Below, piece by piece: positions 25,701 to 35,073 of a stretch of 64,000 nt of DNA. Below the pieces are notes generated by a model that was given only the letters and a program-made list of their open reading frames with translations, made no database searches and was not told where the DNA came from. The DNA comes from Chloroflexota bacterium (GTDB taxonomy: Bacteria > Chloroflexota > Anaerolineae > Promineifilales > Promineifilaceae): assembly GCA_022616275.1 (NCBI GenBank), contig JAKEFB010000042.1, forward strand, positions 124,001 through 188,000, read 5' to 3'. Made by a program: the position numbers and the translations under genes. Position 1 is the stretch's first letter. Every line of letters begins with the position of its first letter.

Positions 25701-26649
25701 TCCAATACCAGTTGCCCTGGAAGTAAAGGAAAAAGATCTGGGTGAAGGTAATAAACTGGCCGTCTGGCGACCAGCCGCTGACCCAGTAGTCAATGGTCCC
25801 ATCGTTGGGGGCGTAGAGGGCCTGCTCGCCAGAACCGTCGGCGTTCATCACCCAGACCTCCTGCCAGTTGTTGCTGTTGCCGTCGGCGTCGAAGGCAATC
25901 TGCCGGCCGTTGGGTGACCAGGCCGGGTTGTTGCTGTAGGCTTGATCGGAGAGTTGGGTCTGGTTGCTGCCATCGGCATTCATCACATAAACGCGATAGC
26001 CGCCGGTGCGCCGGGAGACGAAGGCCAGCTTTGTCCCGTCGGGGGACCAGGCCGGCGCGCCATCGTAATCCGGGTCAAAGGTCAATTGGGTTAAGCCAGA
26101 GCCGTCGGCGTTGACTACGAAGACGTCTGACTGGCTGTTGACCTCGGACTGGAAAGCAATACGTGTGCCATCGGGCGACCACTCAGGATTCCAATCATCC
26201 CCGGCGTTAAAAGTAAGCTGGGCCACGCCGCTGCCGCCAGCGTTCATGGTGTAGAGATCATAGTCACCCGCACCTTCACGGTCGGAAGCAAAGACTATTC
26301 GCGTTGCCCCACGGTTGAAATTAGGGTCTATGTCCTGGAATATCTGGTTGGTCAGGCGAGTCTGGCTGGTACCTGTGTCGTTGCCGCTGTAAATCTCCCA
26401 GTTGTTGTCGCGATAGGACTGGAAAACGACTGTGCTCCAGGGGATGATGTCGGGGGAGTAGGGGGAAGGTTCAGGCTGTTGGACCCGGCCGCCGTCCAGA
26501 TGTGGTATGTCTTCCGGACCACCGTAGAGCGACCGCCCCGGCCGCCATTCTACTCCGTCCGGCCGCGGCTGCCCGGCGCGGGAGGTTCCGGCCGCCAGCA
26601 GTGTGGCGATGAGACACACGGCAAAGCTGATAACTCTTTGGCTTTTCAT
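22714..26649 (-). CDS. Large secreted multi-propeller surface protein ending LYLPVILKN
   Basis: 1311 residues. Signal peptide (1-26), then six or so TolB/WD40-like blades of the type YxxNADGSGxTQLTxxxxDxxPAWSPDG (about 75-330), two fibronectin-like domains (about 370-540), a lectin-like spacer, a second long propeller with recurring HLVW or HLLW blades (about 690-1080), a jelly-roll/CBM-like domain (about 1090-1190) and a DUF11/CARDB-like domain before the tail. The C-terminus RRLYLPVILKN is a pattern I associate with many Chloroflexota exported proteins and may be a sorting signal. The segment 23440-24560 is visibly poorer in GC than its flanks, suggesting a separately acquired propeller. 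Probable role: extracellular binding; no catalytic motif seen. Confidence 0.78.
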   Translation of the reverse strand: MKSQRVISFAVCLIATLLAAGTSRAGQPRPDGVEWRPGRSLYGGPEDIPHLDGGRVQQPEPSPYSPDIIPWSTVVFQSYRDNNWEIYSGNDTGTSQTRLTNQIFQDIDPNFNRGATRIVFASDREGAGDYDLYTMNAGGSGVAQLTFNAGDDWNPEWSPDGTRIAFQSEVNSQSDVFVVNADGSGLTQLTFDPDYDGAPAWSPDGTKLAFVSRRTGGYRVYVMNADGSNQTQLSDQAYSNNPAWSPNGRQIAFDADGNSNNWQEVWVMNADGSGEQALYAPNDGTIDYWVSGWSPDGQFITFTQIFFLYFQGNWYWTAAYLKALVATNPLSQVFLSPNNRDWDSHWQTTEIQPPQSGVQPLPAQSPTPISVSWSGSDAGPAGLRMFDVQVRQGSSGPWTDWLVQTTGTSGAYANGVGGQTYYFRSRAWDNAHNVEPWPAGPDASTTVEALPPMSAVSLLPAYTRKGSGILVNWGGFDFGGSGIASYDVQSRLGNGSWTNWRSNTTSLTGLFTGGNSGQTIYFQTRARDRAQNLESWPGGNGDTQTTLYTWGARGVVYDNGHAPVVGATPSTSPAALGVLPSDLAGLFGAFVSASASNYNLNLGKSGYGTLPAASFPAIYDANVEMILPPADDVIANGGFESGGLGSWAPAGGLPITVTTAAGHTGQYHLRVGTIPTQWAGQYSVASANDYSKHIITPADGRVHLLWGNYNGLYYRSRAINGTWSATQVVGSTAVGVGSSTTVLDQQGVLHVAWVTFDEEILYARRNVDGTWSGPQTVAQGSISVGNPQLAVDNLGQAHLVWPDKNSEYYAEYVMIYSRRLPNGTWTAPAYVSEVSSLSLWYFSLAVDGNGRLHLVWPWDRGYGNPAPLLYVQSPGNGLWTGPAFVSGSGDMTATPVLVHNGNDSMYLVWDVSNNNSTDGIYFRQWDEHLGWSDIQRVSSQNGPVEDVAVSSDGAMSVVWYGNAGIYHARRDAEGYWSPHQQVGSYSYLVGGIQVALDAGDRPHLLWALDEYLGYAQVLYSRQLPNGNWTTPEELANNEFEFHSPQLAFDSGNVLHLIYSGYTDGFYYRGPVMSQNTGTAAVSQVVTVPVTMTTPLLSFMYQLSGAYGSNGGSPLVVRVDDGATITAIATLDEATGERWTHGWSDLSAWAGQTVTVTFTLQQAAGAPTAWARVDEVTLGTGHPDLWVTLGDGLGLPGEEITLTLTYGNQGGVPASGVHITQTLPAGLNFVSASLPPISTAPLVWDVGSLPAGSGPLTILVRVQVAPAAPPLTTLTSPVTIAPTGPELETANNDGEGHVFVGRRLYLPVILKN

Positions 26650-26803
26650 TGCTTTTTATCCTAACTTGGGAAGCACCCCAGGTGCTTCGCGAGATCTAAT
26701 CATTATTTCGCGCCAGCAGGACGGAGGGGTTTCACTGATTTTGTTTTGTTTAACTCCGAAGAAGCGGCCCCTTTCTGGCGTCGCGACTGTTAGCACTAAT
26801 TGA

Positions 26804-26832
26804 ATTATAGTGCTGTAGATTAGGATTCGCAA
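26804..26832 (-). promoter_or_regulatory. Sigma-70-type promoter for the large secreted protein
   Basis: TTGCGA (26827-26832) and TATAAT (26804-26809) on the minus strand, spaced exactly 17 bases. Start near 26797 gives a leader of about 150 bases that includes a small hairpin (AAGCACC-CCA-GGTGCTT near 26672). Confidence 0.7.
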
Positions 26833-26874
26833 TGGATCTAGACTACGGGGAGTTGTAGTGAAATAGTCTCAAAC

Positions 26875-26907
26875 AAAAGGCCCTTCTCGTTTTGAGAAGG
26901 GCCTTTT
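26875..26907 (-). terminator. Intrinsic terminator after the CsbD-like gene
   Basis: Perfect 14-base arms (AAAAGGCCCTTCTC and complement) with a five-base loop; on the minus strand the fold ends in CCTTTTGTTTG. It separates the CsbD-like gene from the next promoter. The rest of 26908-27077 shows no gene. Confidence 0.7.
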
Positions 26908-27077
26908 GGCGCCTGTGCAGGACTCTAAAGATGTTCAGTTTCGGCAGGAGGTACGTATGTTGTCTGGCGTGTGATTGATTGGTGTGCAAGGGTTTAGTTG
27001 CCAGGTCCTTACACCGGCAATTTTGAAAACTTTCCTATAGGCTCTGCACCCCCATGAAGGAGTTCTCACACCTTCGT

Positions 27078-27590
27078 TTAGCTGCGCACCGGCGGCCGGA
27101 GCAGAAGCCCGACGCCAACGCCAATCAGCATGACGGCAATCAGGACCAGCCAGGGATATTCATGGACGATCTGGGCCGGGTGGCCGGGGACCCGGGCGAC
27201 CGCTTCTTCGATGCGCTGGTTGTACTCGCCGGCCATTTCGGTGGCCTTTTCTTTGCCTTCGGCCAGCTTCGTCTGGGCATCCTGAACGGTCTCCTGAACC
27301 TTCTGGCTGGCTTTTTCTTTGGTTTCGGCCAGCCGGGCCTGGGCTTCGTGCATGGTCTCTTGCAGCTTGCGGGCGGCTTTATCCAGGCCGCCATCCAGCT
27401 CTTCCAGGTAATTGTCTACTTCCTGGCTGGCCCTGGCCCTGGTGTAGCCGTACTTTTCTTGCAGCAAGCCTTCCAGCCGGTCCCGCCGGCCTTGAATCAT
27501 CAGGATTTCGTCGTCGGTAAGCTTGCCCCACTGCTCTTTGAGGTTACCCTTCAGTTTTTCCCACTTGCCTTCTAAAACATCTGTAGTCAT
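27078..27590 (-). CDS. CsbD-like stress protein with membrane tail anchor
   Basis: 170 residues. Residues 1-60 match the CsbD fold (LEGKWEKLKGNLKEQWGKLTDDE). The middle (about 65-125) is a highly charged helical repeat rich in Ala, Lys, Glu and Gln, like LEA or apolipoprotein-type coils (KEKASQKVQETVQDAQTK). The end has one membrane helix (about 145-165) then RPPVRS, as in DUF883/ElaB-type ribosome- or membrane-tethered proteins. Known members are induced by general stress. AAGGAG eight bases before the ATG gives strong translation. It is monocistronic with a terminator. Fusion of the three parts is unusual but not unique. Confidence 0.8.
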   Translation of the reverse strand: MTTDVLEGKWEKLKGNLKEQWGKLTDDEILMIQGRRDRLEGLLQEKYGYTRARASQEVDNYLEELDGGLDKAARKLQETMHEAQARLAETKEKASQKVQETVQDAQTKLAEGKEKATEMAGEYNQRIEEAVARVPGHPAQIVHEYPWLVLIAVMLIGVGVGLLLRPPVRS

Positions 27591-27607
27591 ACCATTTACT
27601 CCTTAAA

Positions 27608-27670
27608 AAGTTGCGAGTTTGCAAGCCTGCCAGTCTGCAAGTCTGGGAGTGACAAGTGACTTGCAAACGT
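27608..27670. repeat. GCAAGTC/GCGAGTT heptamer palindrome
   Basis: Words such as GCGAGTTT, GCAAGCC, GTCTGCAA and inverted GACTTGCAAAC fill the space upstream of the CsbD-like gene. The word is related to the one at 38317-38357. Confidence 0.55.
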
Positions 27671-27837
27671 GGCCGGCTGCCCTCATTTATGTCCTCTCAA
27701 CATATGGTCATGCAGCAAGCAGACATTTCTTTCACGTTAAACCTTAGCAGAAAGGGAAGGGGGGGAACAATGTATCGGGACATAGAGGGGAGATACTGAT
27801 TCGGATATATTTTGGACTGGTGCAGCCGGAAAGGGTT

Positions 27838-27843
27838 TATAAT
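27838..27843 (+). promoter_or_regulatory. -10 box TATAAT upstream of the lipoprotein gene
   Basis: Consensus TATAAT, about 134 bases before the start codon; candidate -35 TTGGAC is 20 bases away, longer than ideal. The gap 27671-27976 otherwise holds only the GGAGATT array. Confidence 0.4.
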
Positions 27844-27893
27844 CTGGCGCGGGGGTGGGGGAACAAAAGTTCCGGTGGGGGCGTCTTTTCTTT

Positions 27894-27957
27894 GGGGAGA
27901 TTGGAGATTAGAGATTGAATGAAGAGCAGGTTTCATCTCCAAACTCTAATCTCTTGG
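27894..27957. repeat. GGAGATT heptamer palindrome before the lipoprotein gene
   Basis: GAGATTGGAGATTAGAGATT (left) and inverted CATCTCCAAACTCTAATCTC (right) flank about ten bases. Same word family as 856-895. Confidence 0.65.
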
Positions 27958-27976
27958 CAAACGGAGGTTTAGCGAT

Positions 27977-29515
27977 ATGAGTTTCACGAGAAAATTCAAC
28001 TATCTGGCGGCCGTTGTAGGGTTGTTATTGATCCTGGCTGCCTGTATGCCTGGGGCGGGCCAGGGGCCGACGGAAACACCGGCACCGGCGCAAGCAACAG
28101 CCACACAGGTCGGAGCGGACGAGCCGGTTAGCTCTGACGACCCGACAGTTACACCGGCAGCGACTGAGACCCCGGCCGGCGAAGGGGAAGTGATCATCGG
28201 CCAGGCCACGGTGGAGAATATTGACATTCTCATCCTGGAATCGTTCCCGGTCCAGGTACACGTGCTGGTCCGGGGCTACGTCGGCGATGGCTGCACGGAA
28301 ATTGACGAGATCCAGACGACTCCTGAGGGTAATGCCTTTATGGTGACCATTACGACCAAGCGCCCGGCCGAGGCCGTTTGCACCCAGATCCTGGTGGGCT
28401 TTGAAGAGACGATTCCCCTGGACGTGGCCGGCCTGCCGGCCGGGACGTATACGGTCAACGTCAACGGCGTGACCGGCACGTTTGAGCTGGCAGTGGATAA
28501 CGTAGCCCAAACGGAGGAGCCGATCATGGTGGATCCTGTGTCTGAGTGCCTGCCGACCGAGGCGGGGCTGTCGCCTTACTTTAACGTGGACGGCGGCTAC
28601 TGCTTCCAGTACCCGAACCGTTTCCGCATCGGCGACGTTTTCCCGGAGCCGCAGAGCGGTGAGGAGAACATTATGGCTGTTTATGGCCCGCCGCAGGACG
28701 CCAGCCTGGAGCCACTCCAGGCTGGCCTGTCCATTGTGAGGCAGGGGCCGGCCGGCGGCCGCAGCCTGGTTGAGGTGGTGGACCAGGCGATCAGTGAATT
28801 TGCCGACCTGCCGCTGACCCGCAGCCAGACGACGCTGGGCGGCCAGCCGGCCGAGGTGATTGACGGCCTGCCCGGCCGGACGGCAAACCGCCAATTGTTC
28901 ACCATTTACAATGATATTGTCTACCATCTGACTGTTTATCCAACCGACCCAACCTTCTCGGTCGTGAAGCCGGACGTGGAGGTGTTGTGGGAGGCGGTTA
29001 CCGGCACCTTTACTTTCCTACCCGCGTCTTTCATGGAGAGCGTGAGCGCGGCGTGCCCGGCCGGCGGTGAGCAACGCTCGCCGTACGCCAACGTTGCCCA
29101 CGGTTACTGCCTAGTTTATCCTTCTTACTTCTCCTTGAACGAGATCTACGAGCAAAACGTGACGACGCTGTCCGGCCCAGCGCTGGACCAGAGCCTGGAA
29201 CCGGTCCAGGCGGCGTTGACGATCCAGGTGGAAGGGGCGGCCGGTGACCGGACGCTGGCCGAGCTCGTGGCCGAAGCCATCAGCGCTTTCCCCGACGTGG
29301 CAGTGACACAGACGGAGACGACGCTAGATGGGGAGCCGGCTATTGTGTTGGAAGGATTGCCCGGACGGACCGGCTCTCGCCAGTTGTACACGATCTTTGC
29401 CGGGGTGATCTTTCACCTGACGCTGACGCCGGTGGACGAGGCCTTCCCTCAGGCGGCCCAGGACGTGGCGGCGGTGTGGGAGATGGTGATGGAGTCGTTT
29501 ACCTTCTGGCGATGA
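27977..29515 (+). CDS. Lipoprotein with tandem duplicated PsbP-like domains
   Basis: 512 residues. Lipobox LLILAAC puts the lipidated Cys at about residue 23, followed by a Thr/Pro/Ala linker. After a small domain (about 70-180) two copies of a roughly 165-residue module follow (about 185-350 and 355-512). Each begins SPYxNVxxGYCxxYPxxF and contains SLEPxQAxLxI, LxGxPAxVxxGLPGRT and a final FTF strand, the look of PsbP/MOG1-like folds used for ligand binding. So it is an exported, membrane-tethered binding protein, function unknown. It is followed by a YhfC-type protease and an ABC exporter; a perfect palindrome between them may end its mRNA. Confidence 0.75.
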   Translation: MSFTRKFNYLAAVVGLLLILAACMPGAGQGPTETPAPAQATATQVGADEPVSSDDPTVTPAATETPAGEGEVIIGQATVENIDILILESFPVQVHVLVRGYVGDGCTEIDEIQTTPEGNAFMVTITTKRPAEAVCTQILVGFEETIPLDVAGLPAGTYTVNVNGVTGTFELAVDNVAQTEEPIMVDPVSECLPTEAGLSPYFNVDGGYCFQYPNRFRIGDVFPEPQSGEENIMAVYGPPQDASLEPLQAGLSIVRQGPAGGRSLVEVVDQAISEFADLPLTRSQTTLGGQPAEVIDGLPGRTANRQLFTIYNDIVYHLTVYPTDPTFSVVKPDVEVLWEAVTGTFTFLPASFMESVSAACPAGGEQRSPYANVAHGYCLVYPSYFSLNEIYEQNVTTLSGPALDQSLEPVQAALTIQVEGAAGDRTLAELVAEAISAFPDVAVTQTETTLDGEPAIVLEGLPGRTGSRQLYTIFAGVIFHLTLTPVDEAFPQAAQDVAAVWEMVMESFTFWR

Positions 29516-29518
29516 AAA

Positions 29519-29549
29519 GGTAGAGACGTGGCATTGCCACGTCTCTACC
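29519..29549. repeat. 31-bp perfect palindrome, possible terminator
   Basis: Fifteen-base perfect arms (GGTAGAGACGTGGCA and complement) around a single T, directly after the lipoprotein stop codon. No T-run follows. Confidence 0.6.
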
Positions 29550-29564
29550 AACCCCAAATTCGTG

Positions 29565-29570
29565 TACAAT
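29565..29570 (+). promoter_or_regulatory. -10 box TACAAT for the protease/ABC operon
   Basis: TACAAT ends eight bases before ATG 29579, predicting an almost leaderless mRNA; no convincing ribosome site other than CAGGT. Confidence 0.4.
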
Positions 29571-29578
29571 AAGCAGGT

Positions 29579-30445
29579 ATGCTCACCCTGCTGTTGACGC
29601 TGAATGGGCTGTTGATGATCGCCATGCCCGTGGCGTTGGGCTGGTTTATTGCCAGGCGGCGGCCGGTGGGCTGGGGGCTGTTCGGCATCGGGGCGGCTAC
29701 TTTCATTATTTCCCAGGTGGGGCACATTCCCTTTAACCTGGCCATCCAGCCGGGAGTGGCCAGCTTGCTGGAAGGCTTGCCGGAGACGACGGGCCTGGCG
29801 ATCATGGCTGGCTTCCTGGGCCTGTCGGCCGGGGTGTTTGAGGAAGTGTCTCGCTATCTAGTCTACCGCTATTGGGCGACTGAGGCGCGGCGCTGGAGCC
29901 AGGGGGTGATGTTGGGCGCCGGACACGGCGGCGCGGAATCTATCCTGCTGGGCCTACTTTTTATGCTCAACTTTCTTTTCCTGGCTGGCTACCGGGCCGG
30001 TTGGGTAGATGGGCTCCTTATCGGATTAGATGATCAGGAATTGGCCGTGCTGCAGCAACAGGCAGGCGCGCTCTTCTCCATTCCCTGGTACGACGCGCTG
30101 TTGGGGGCGGTGGAACGGCTCTTTACTTTGGGCGCTCACCTGTCGTTCTCGCTATTGGTACTGCAGGTTTTCAGCCGCGGGCGGCTGCGCTGGCTGGCGG
30201 CGGCCGTGGGCTGGCACGCCGTGCTGGATGCAGTGGCCGTTTTTGCCAGCCAGACGTGGAATCCGTATATCACCGAGGGGCTGATCGGCCTGGCGGCCCT
30301 GTTGTGCCTGGCCATCGTGTTCTGGTTGAAGGAGCCAGAGCCGGTGGCGCCGGCGCTGGAACCGTTGCCGGCGCCTGGCCTGGCCGCGCCGCTGTCTGTG
30401 CCGGTAACGGCGGAGAATTTGGATGAGAGCCGGTATGTCGGTTGA
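29579..30445 (+). CDS. YhfC-family intramembrane glutamic-type protease
   Basis: 288 residues with seven or so membrane helices. The conserved pair GVFEEVSRYLVYR (EExxR) near residue 84 and GAGHGGAES near 115 matches YhfC/DUF2324 proteins, a branch of the CPBP/Abi intramembrane protease superfamily. Such proteins may cut membrane peptides; substrate unknown. The C-terminal tail is Pro/Ala-rich and cytoplasmic. It directly precedes an ABC-2 exporter (15 bases to its ATG), a combination also seen around bacteriocin or antibiotic export genes, so maturation or immunity is possible but not shown. Confidence 0.8.
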   Translation: MLTLLLTLNGLLMIAMPVALGWFIARRRPVGWGLFGIGAATFIISQVGHIPFNLAIQPGVASLLEGLPETTGLAIMAGFLGLSAGVFEEVSRYLVYRYWATEARRWSQGVMLGAGHGGAESILLGLLFMLNFLFLAGYRAGWVDGLLIGLDDQELAVLQQQAGALFSIPWYDALLGAVERLFTLGAHLSFSLLVLQVFSRGRLRWLAAAVGWHAVLDAVAVFASQTWNPYITEGLIGLAALLCLAIVFWLKEPEPVAPALEPLPAPGLAAPLSVPVTAENLDESRYVG

Positions 30446-30459
30446 ATAATAGGGATAAG

Positions 30460-31377
30460 ATGATCCAAACGGAAAACCTGACGAAGAAATTCGGCGACCA
30501 CGTGGCCGTGGACCGGTTGACGTTGACGGTGGGGGAGGGCGAGGTCTTCGGTTTCCTGGGGCCGAATGGGGCAGGGAAGACGACGACGGTCCGGCTGCTG
30601 ACGAGCTTGATTGCGCCCACGGCCGGCACGGCGGCTGTGCTGGGTTACCGGCTGGGCAAGGACGACCAGCAAATTCGCCGCCGGGTGGGCATTCTCACCG
30701 AAACGCCCGGCCTCTACGACCGGTTGAGCGCCTGGCGCAACCTGATGATTTTTGCCCGGCTGTACGAGGTGGCCGACACCGAGGGCCAGGTGGAGAAGTA
30801 TCTGCGTCTGCTGGGCCTGTGGGAGCGGCGAGAGGAGGCGGCCGGCACGTTCAGCAAGGGGATGCGCCAGAAGCTGGCCATTGCCCGGGCGATGCTCCAC
30901 GAACCGCCGATCCTGTTCCTGGACGAGCCGACGGCCGGGCTGGACCCGGAGGCGGCCAAGCTGGTCCGCGATTTTATTGCCGACCTGCGCAGCGAGGGGC
31001 GGACGATTTTCCTGTGTACTCATAATCTGGACGAAGCTGACCGGCTGTGTGACCGGGTGGCCGTTTTTAAGACCCACCTGCGGGTGGTGGACACCCCGGC
31101 CGGGCTGCGCCGGCAGTTGTACGGCCGGCAGGTGGTCTTTCATCTGGCCCAGCCGGCCGGGGAGTACCTGGGGGTAGTGGAGCAGTTGCCTTACGTGAAG
31201 CGGGCGGAGGCGGTGGACAGTAAGCTGGTATTGGCCCTGGACGAGCCGGAGAGCCGTAACCCGGAATTGATTCGCCTGTTGGTGGCGGCCGGGGCGCCGA
31301 TTCAATTCGTCGGCGAGTTGCGCCACTCGTTGGAGGATATTTATCTTCAGTTGGTTCAGGAGCCGGAGCAGAGGTAA
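30460..31377 (+). CDS. ABC transporter ATP-binding protein (ABC-2 exporter type)
   Basis: 305 residues. Walker A GPNGAGKTTT (about 40-49), signature in FSKGMRQKLAIARA, Walker B ILFLDEPTAGLDPE, and switch histidine in FLCTHNLDE. The last 100 residues are the extra C-terminal domain common in CcmA/DrrA-like exporters. ATG 30460 is preferred to an in-frame TTG at 30442 because AGGGA precedes it. It pairs with the permease at 31452; together they would export a small molecule or lipid. Substrate cannot be read. Confidence 0.93.
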   Translation: MIQTENLTKKFGDHVAVDRLTLTVGEGEVFGFLGPNGAGKTTTVRLLTSLIAPTAGTAAVLGYRLGKDDQQIRRRVGILTETPGLYDRLSAWRNLMIFARLYEVADTEGQVEKYLRLLGLWERREEAAGTFSKGMRQKLAIARAMLHEPPILFLDEPTAGLDPEAAKLVRDFIADLRSEGRTIFLCTHNLDEADRLCDRVAVFKTHLRVVDTPAGLRRQLYGRQVVFHLAQPAGEYLGVVEQLPYVKRAEAVDSKLVLALDEPESRNPELIRLLVAAGAPIQFVGELRHSLEDIYLQLVQEPEQR

Positions 31378-31378
31378 T

Positions 31379-31440
31379 TTTAGATTTTAGATTTTAGATT
31401 TTCTGGTCTGATCCAAAACCTAAAATCCAGTCAAAATTCT
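31379..31440. repeat. TAGATTT heptamer palindrome inside the ABC operon
   Basis: Three exact TAGATTT words followed by an imperfect inverted arm (CCAAAACCTAAAATCC). It lies between the ATPase and permease genes without visibly breaking the operon. Confidence 0.65.
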
Positions 31441-31451
31441 TGAGGGCAGGG

Positions 31452-32252
31452 ATGGAGAAGATTAAGACTATTGTTGGCAAAGAGTGGGCGGAGGTGTTTA
31501 AGAACCGGCTGGTGCTTTTTACGGTGGCTTTTTTGCCGCTGACGTTTGTGACGCTGCCTTTTATTACGTTGATCACGACGGCCAACCTGGAGGAGGAAGA
31601 AATCACCAGCGGGACTTTTGCCGGCGAGATGCCGGGTGAAGCGCTGAAGATATTTTGCGAGGGAATTTCGGACGGCGATTGTATCCAGCTTTACCTCCTG
31701 GGCACTTTTACGATGCTGTTTATGATCTTGCCGGTCATGATTCCGGTGACCATTGCTGCTTACAGCATTGTCGGCGAAAAGACGATGCGCAGCCTGGAAC
31801 CGTTGCTGGCGACGCCGATTACGACTATTGAGCTACTGCTGGGTAAGATGGCGGCGGCCGTGATTCCGGCCGTCTTAGCTACCTGGCTGGGCTATGCCAT
31901 CTATGCGGTGGGGGTCCGGTTTCTATCTAACGACGTGGTCTTCGGCCGGTTTATGGACCCCTGGTGGCTGGCGGGCGTTCTTTTTGTCGGTCCGCTGCTG
32001 TCTCTCCTATCCGTTTGTGTGGCCATTATTGTCTCTTCGCGGGTCAGCGATCCCCGGGTGGCGGAGCAATTGGCCGGAGTAGTGGTGCTGCCGGTGATTG
32101 CGCTCCTGCTGGGCCAGTCCCTGGGCCTGCTCGTTTTTAACCGGCAATTGGTCGTCGTGGTAGCCCTTGTCCTGGTCTTGCTGGACGTAGCGTTGATTTA
32201 CTTAGCCGAGAAGACGTTCCAGCGGGAAACCATTCTCACGCGCTGGAAGTAG
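31452..32252 (+). CDS. ABC-2 type transporter permease
   Basis: 266 residues with six membrane helices. The typical ABC-2/NatB pattern is present: an N-terminal KEWAEVFKNRLVLF segment, a large loop, then GEKTMRSLEPLLATPITTIELLLGK (coupling helix), and the remaining helices. ATG 31452 is used; the in-frame TTG at 31440 is inside the repeat array. Works with the ATPase encoded just upstream as a half-size exporter; a dimer of each is expected. Confidence 0.88.
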   Translation: MEKIKTIVGKEWAEVFKNRLVLFTVAFLPLTFVTLPFITLITTANLEEEEITSGTFAGEMPGEALKIFCEGISDGDCIQLYLLGTFTMLFMILPVMIPVTIAAYSIVGEKTMRSLEPLLATPITTIELLLGKMAAAVIPAVLATWLGYAIYAVGVRFLSNDVVFGRFMDPWWLAGVLFVGPLLSLLSVCVAIIVSSRVSDPRVAEQLAGVVVLPVIALLLGQSLGLLVFNRQLVVVVALVLVLLDVALIYLAEKTFQRETILTRWK

Positions 32253-32269
32253 CCTTGAGCTAGCTATTC

Positions 32270-32333
32270 AGGTGACTGGCATTTTTCCAGGGAACCGTTG
32301 CTCGAAGATAGCCTTCGGAAGTGCCAGTCACCT
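32270..32333. terminator. Inverted repeat ending the ABC operon
   Basis: Twelve-base perfect arms AGGTGACTGGCA and complement lie 40 bases apart right after the permease stop. It probably ends or protects the operon mRNA just before the rpsB promoter. Confidence 0.45.
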
Positions 32334-32345
32334 CCAAAACGGCGT

Positions 32346-32373
32346 TTGCGAAATTTATCACTTTCGTTATAAT
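32346..32373 (+). promoter_or_regulatory. Promoter of the rpsB operon
   Basis: TTGCGA (32346-32351) and TATAAT (32368-32373) with 16-base spacing. Transcription should start near 32380, leaving a leader of about 215 bases. Confidence 0.7.
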
Positions 32374-32380
32374 TCATGCC

Positions 32381-32594
32381 CTGGCGCATGAGGCACGATG
32401 GTTCACGCCTCTACGATTGTGCGCCGGTTGGTTTATATCTTACACACGTCTGGACCAAGCTGGGTGTGCTGGCATTGCCTCCCGGTTATTTGCCCAAATA
32501 GCCAGGGGGTCGCCCGTTAAGGGCCGTGCCAGTTCCGGTCTGGGTTGAAGGGCGTGGAAGTCTGAAACACAAGAAAAAAGGAGAGTTTTTCCCC
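32381..32594 (+). ncRNA. rpsB leader RNA, possible S2 autoregulatory element
   Basis: No open frame of note. A stem formed by GGCGCA/TGCGCC with an inner GAGGC/GCCTC helix lies at about 32382-32425, followed by further GC-rich stretches and AAGGAG before the start. Ribosomal protein S2 represses its own operon through the leader in other bacteria; whether this leader belongs to that class needs a covariance search. Confidence 0.35.
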
Positions 32595-33575
32595 ATGGCT
32601 GTCATTTCAATGAAAGCCCTATTAGAAACGGGTGTCCATTTTGGGCACCGCACGCGCCGTTGGAACCCGAAGATGAAGCCGTTCATCTTTACTGAGCGCA
32701 ACGGCATTCACATCCTGGATTTGCAGCAGACACTGATGACCATCGAAAAGGTCTATACCGTGGTGCGCGACGCCGTGGCCAACGGCGGCTACGTGCTGTT
32801 TGTCGGGACCAAACGCCAGGCCCAGGACACCGTGGCCAGGGAGGGGACGCGCGCCGGCCAGCCTTTCGTCAACGACCGCTGGCTGGGTGGGACGCTGACC
32901 AACTGGCAGACGATTCGCCAGCGGATCGAATACCTGAACAAACTGGAAGAGCGGCGTGATGCCGGCGAGTTTGACCTGTTGAAAAAGAAGGAACGGCTGA
33001 CGCTGGAGCGGGAAATCGAGAATCTGAACCTGCGGCTGGGCGGTATTCGGAAGATGCGCAACTTGCCGGCTATGCTCTACGTGGTGGATGTTAACAACGA
33101 GGAGACGGCCGTGCGTGAAGCCAACATCCTCAATATCCCGGTGATCGCGATGGTAGACACCAACTGTGACCCGGACCCGGTGGACTACGTTATCCCCTCC
33201 AATGACGACGCCATCCGGGCTATTAAGCTGATTACCAGCAAGATAGCCGATGCCGCGATGGAAGGCATGACGCTACGCCAGGAAATGGTGGAGGAGGAAA
33301 TCACCGACTTCGACCGCTATGATTATGATTTTGAAGACCTGGACGACGCCGAAGATGAGCGCCTGTTGGGTGAAGCGACGCTGGCTAAGCTACGTGAAGG
33401 CGCCTACGGGGTCCGAGACAAGATCGTGAGCGAAGAGTTGGAAGTCCTGGCGTTCGCAGAAGAAGAAGTAGTAGAGAAAGAGTCGGAAGAGGGCGCGGAA
33501 GTCGAGAACGAAAACGAATCTGACGAGGAAGTCAGGTCCGACGAGGAAGCCGGGTCCGACGAGGAAGCCGAGTGA
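32595..33575 (+). CDS. rpsB: Ribosomal protein S2 with acidic C-terminal extension
   Basis: Small-subunit ribosomal protein, 326 residues against about 230-260 usual. Core motifs [64 protein letters not shown] and the C-terminal [21 protein letters not shown] are all present. After residue about 235 comes an acidic tail rich in Glu, Asp and Ser with the repeated [12 protein letters not shown]-type ending. ATG 32595 begins the conserved protein; an in-frame GTG at 32526 is inside the leader. First gene of the rpsB-tsf-pyrH-frr cluster. Confidence 0.97.
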   Translation: MAVISMKALLETGVHFGHRTRRWNPKMKPFIFTERNGIHILDLQQTLMTIEKVYTVVRDAVANGGYVLFVGTKRQAQDTVAREGTRAGQPFVNDRWLGGTLTNWQTIRQRIEYLNKLEERRDAGEFDLLKKKERLTLEREIENLNLRLGGIRKMRNLPAMLYVVDVNNEETAVREANILNIPVIAMVDTNCDPDPVDYVIPSNDDAIRAIKLITSKIADAAMEGMTLRQEMVEEEITDFDRYDYDFEDLDDAEDERLLGEATLAKLREGAYGVRDKIVSEELEVLAFAEEEVVEKESEEGAEVENENESDEEVRSDEEAGSDEEAE

Positions 33576-33636
33576 TAGCATAGGCGCACGATAATGCAGG
33601 GGCATGGTAGTTCGTGTCTCTAGTAGGTGTGGGACA

Positions 33637-35033
<1,397 letters not shown>

Positions 35034-35073
35034 GGGCCTGGCGTCGCCGCCCTTAGCTCATACGGAGGGTCTG

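Noticed and set aside
29579-32252. Bacteriocin cluster around the YhfC protease and ABC exporter
   Set aside because: No small precursor peptide gene or leader motif is visible in or next to the operon.
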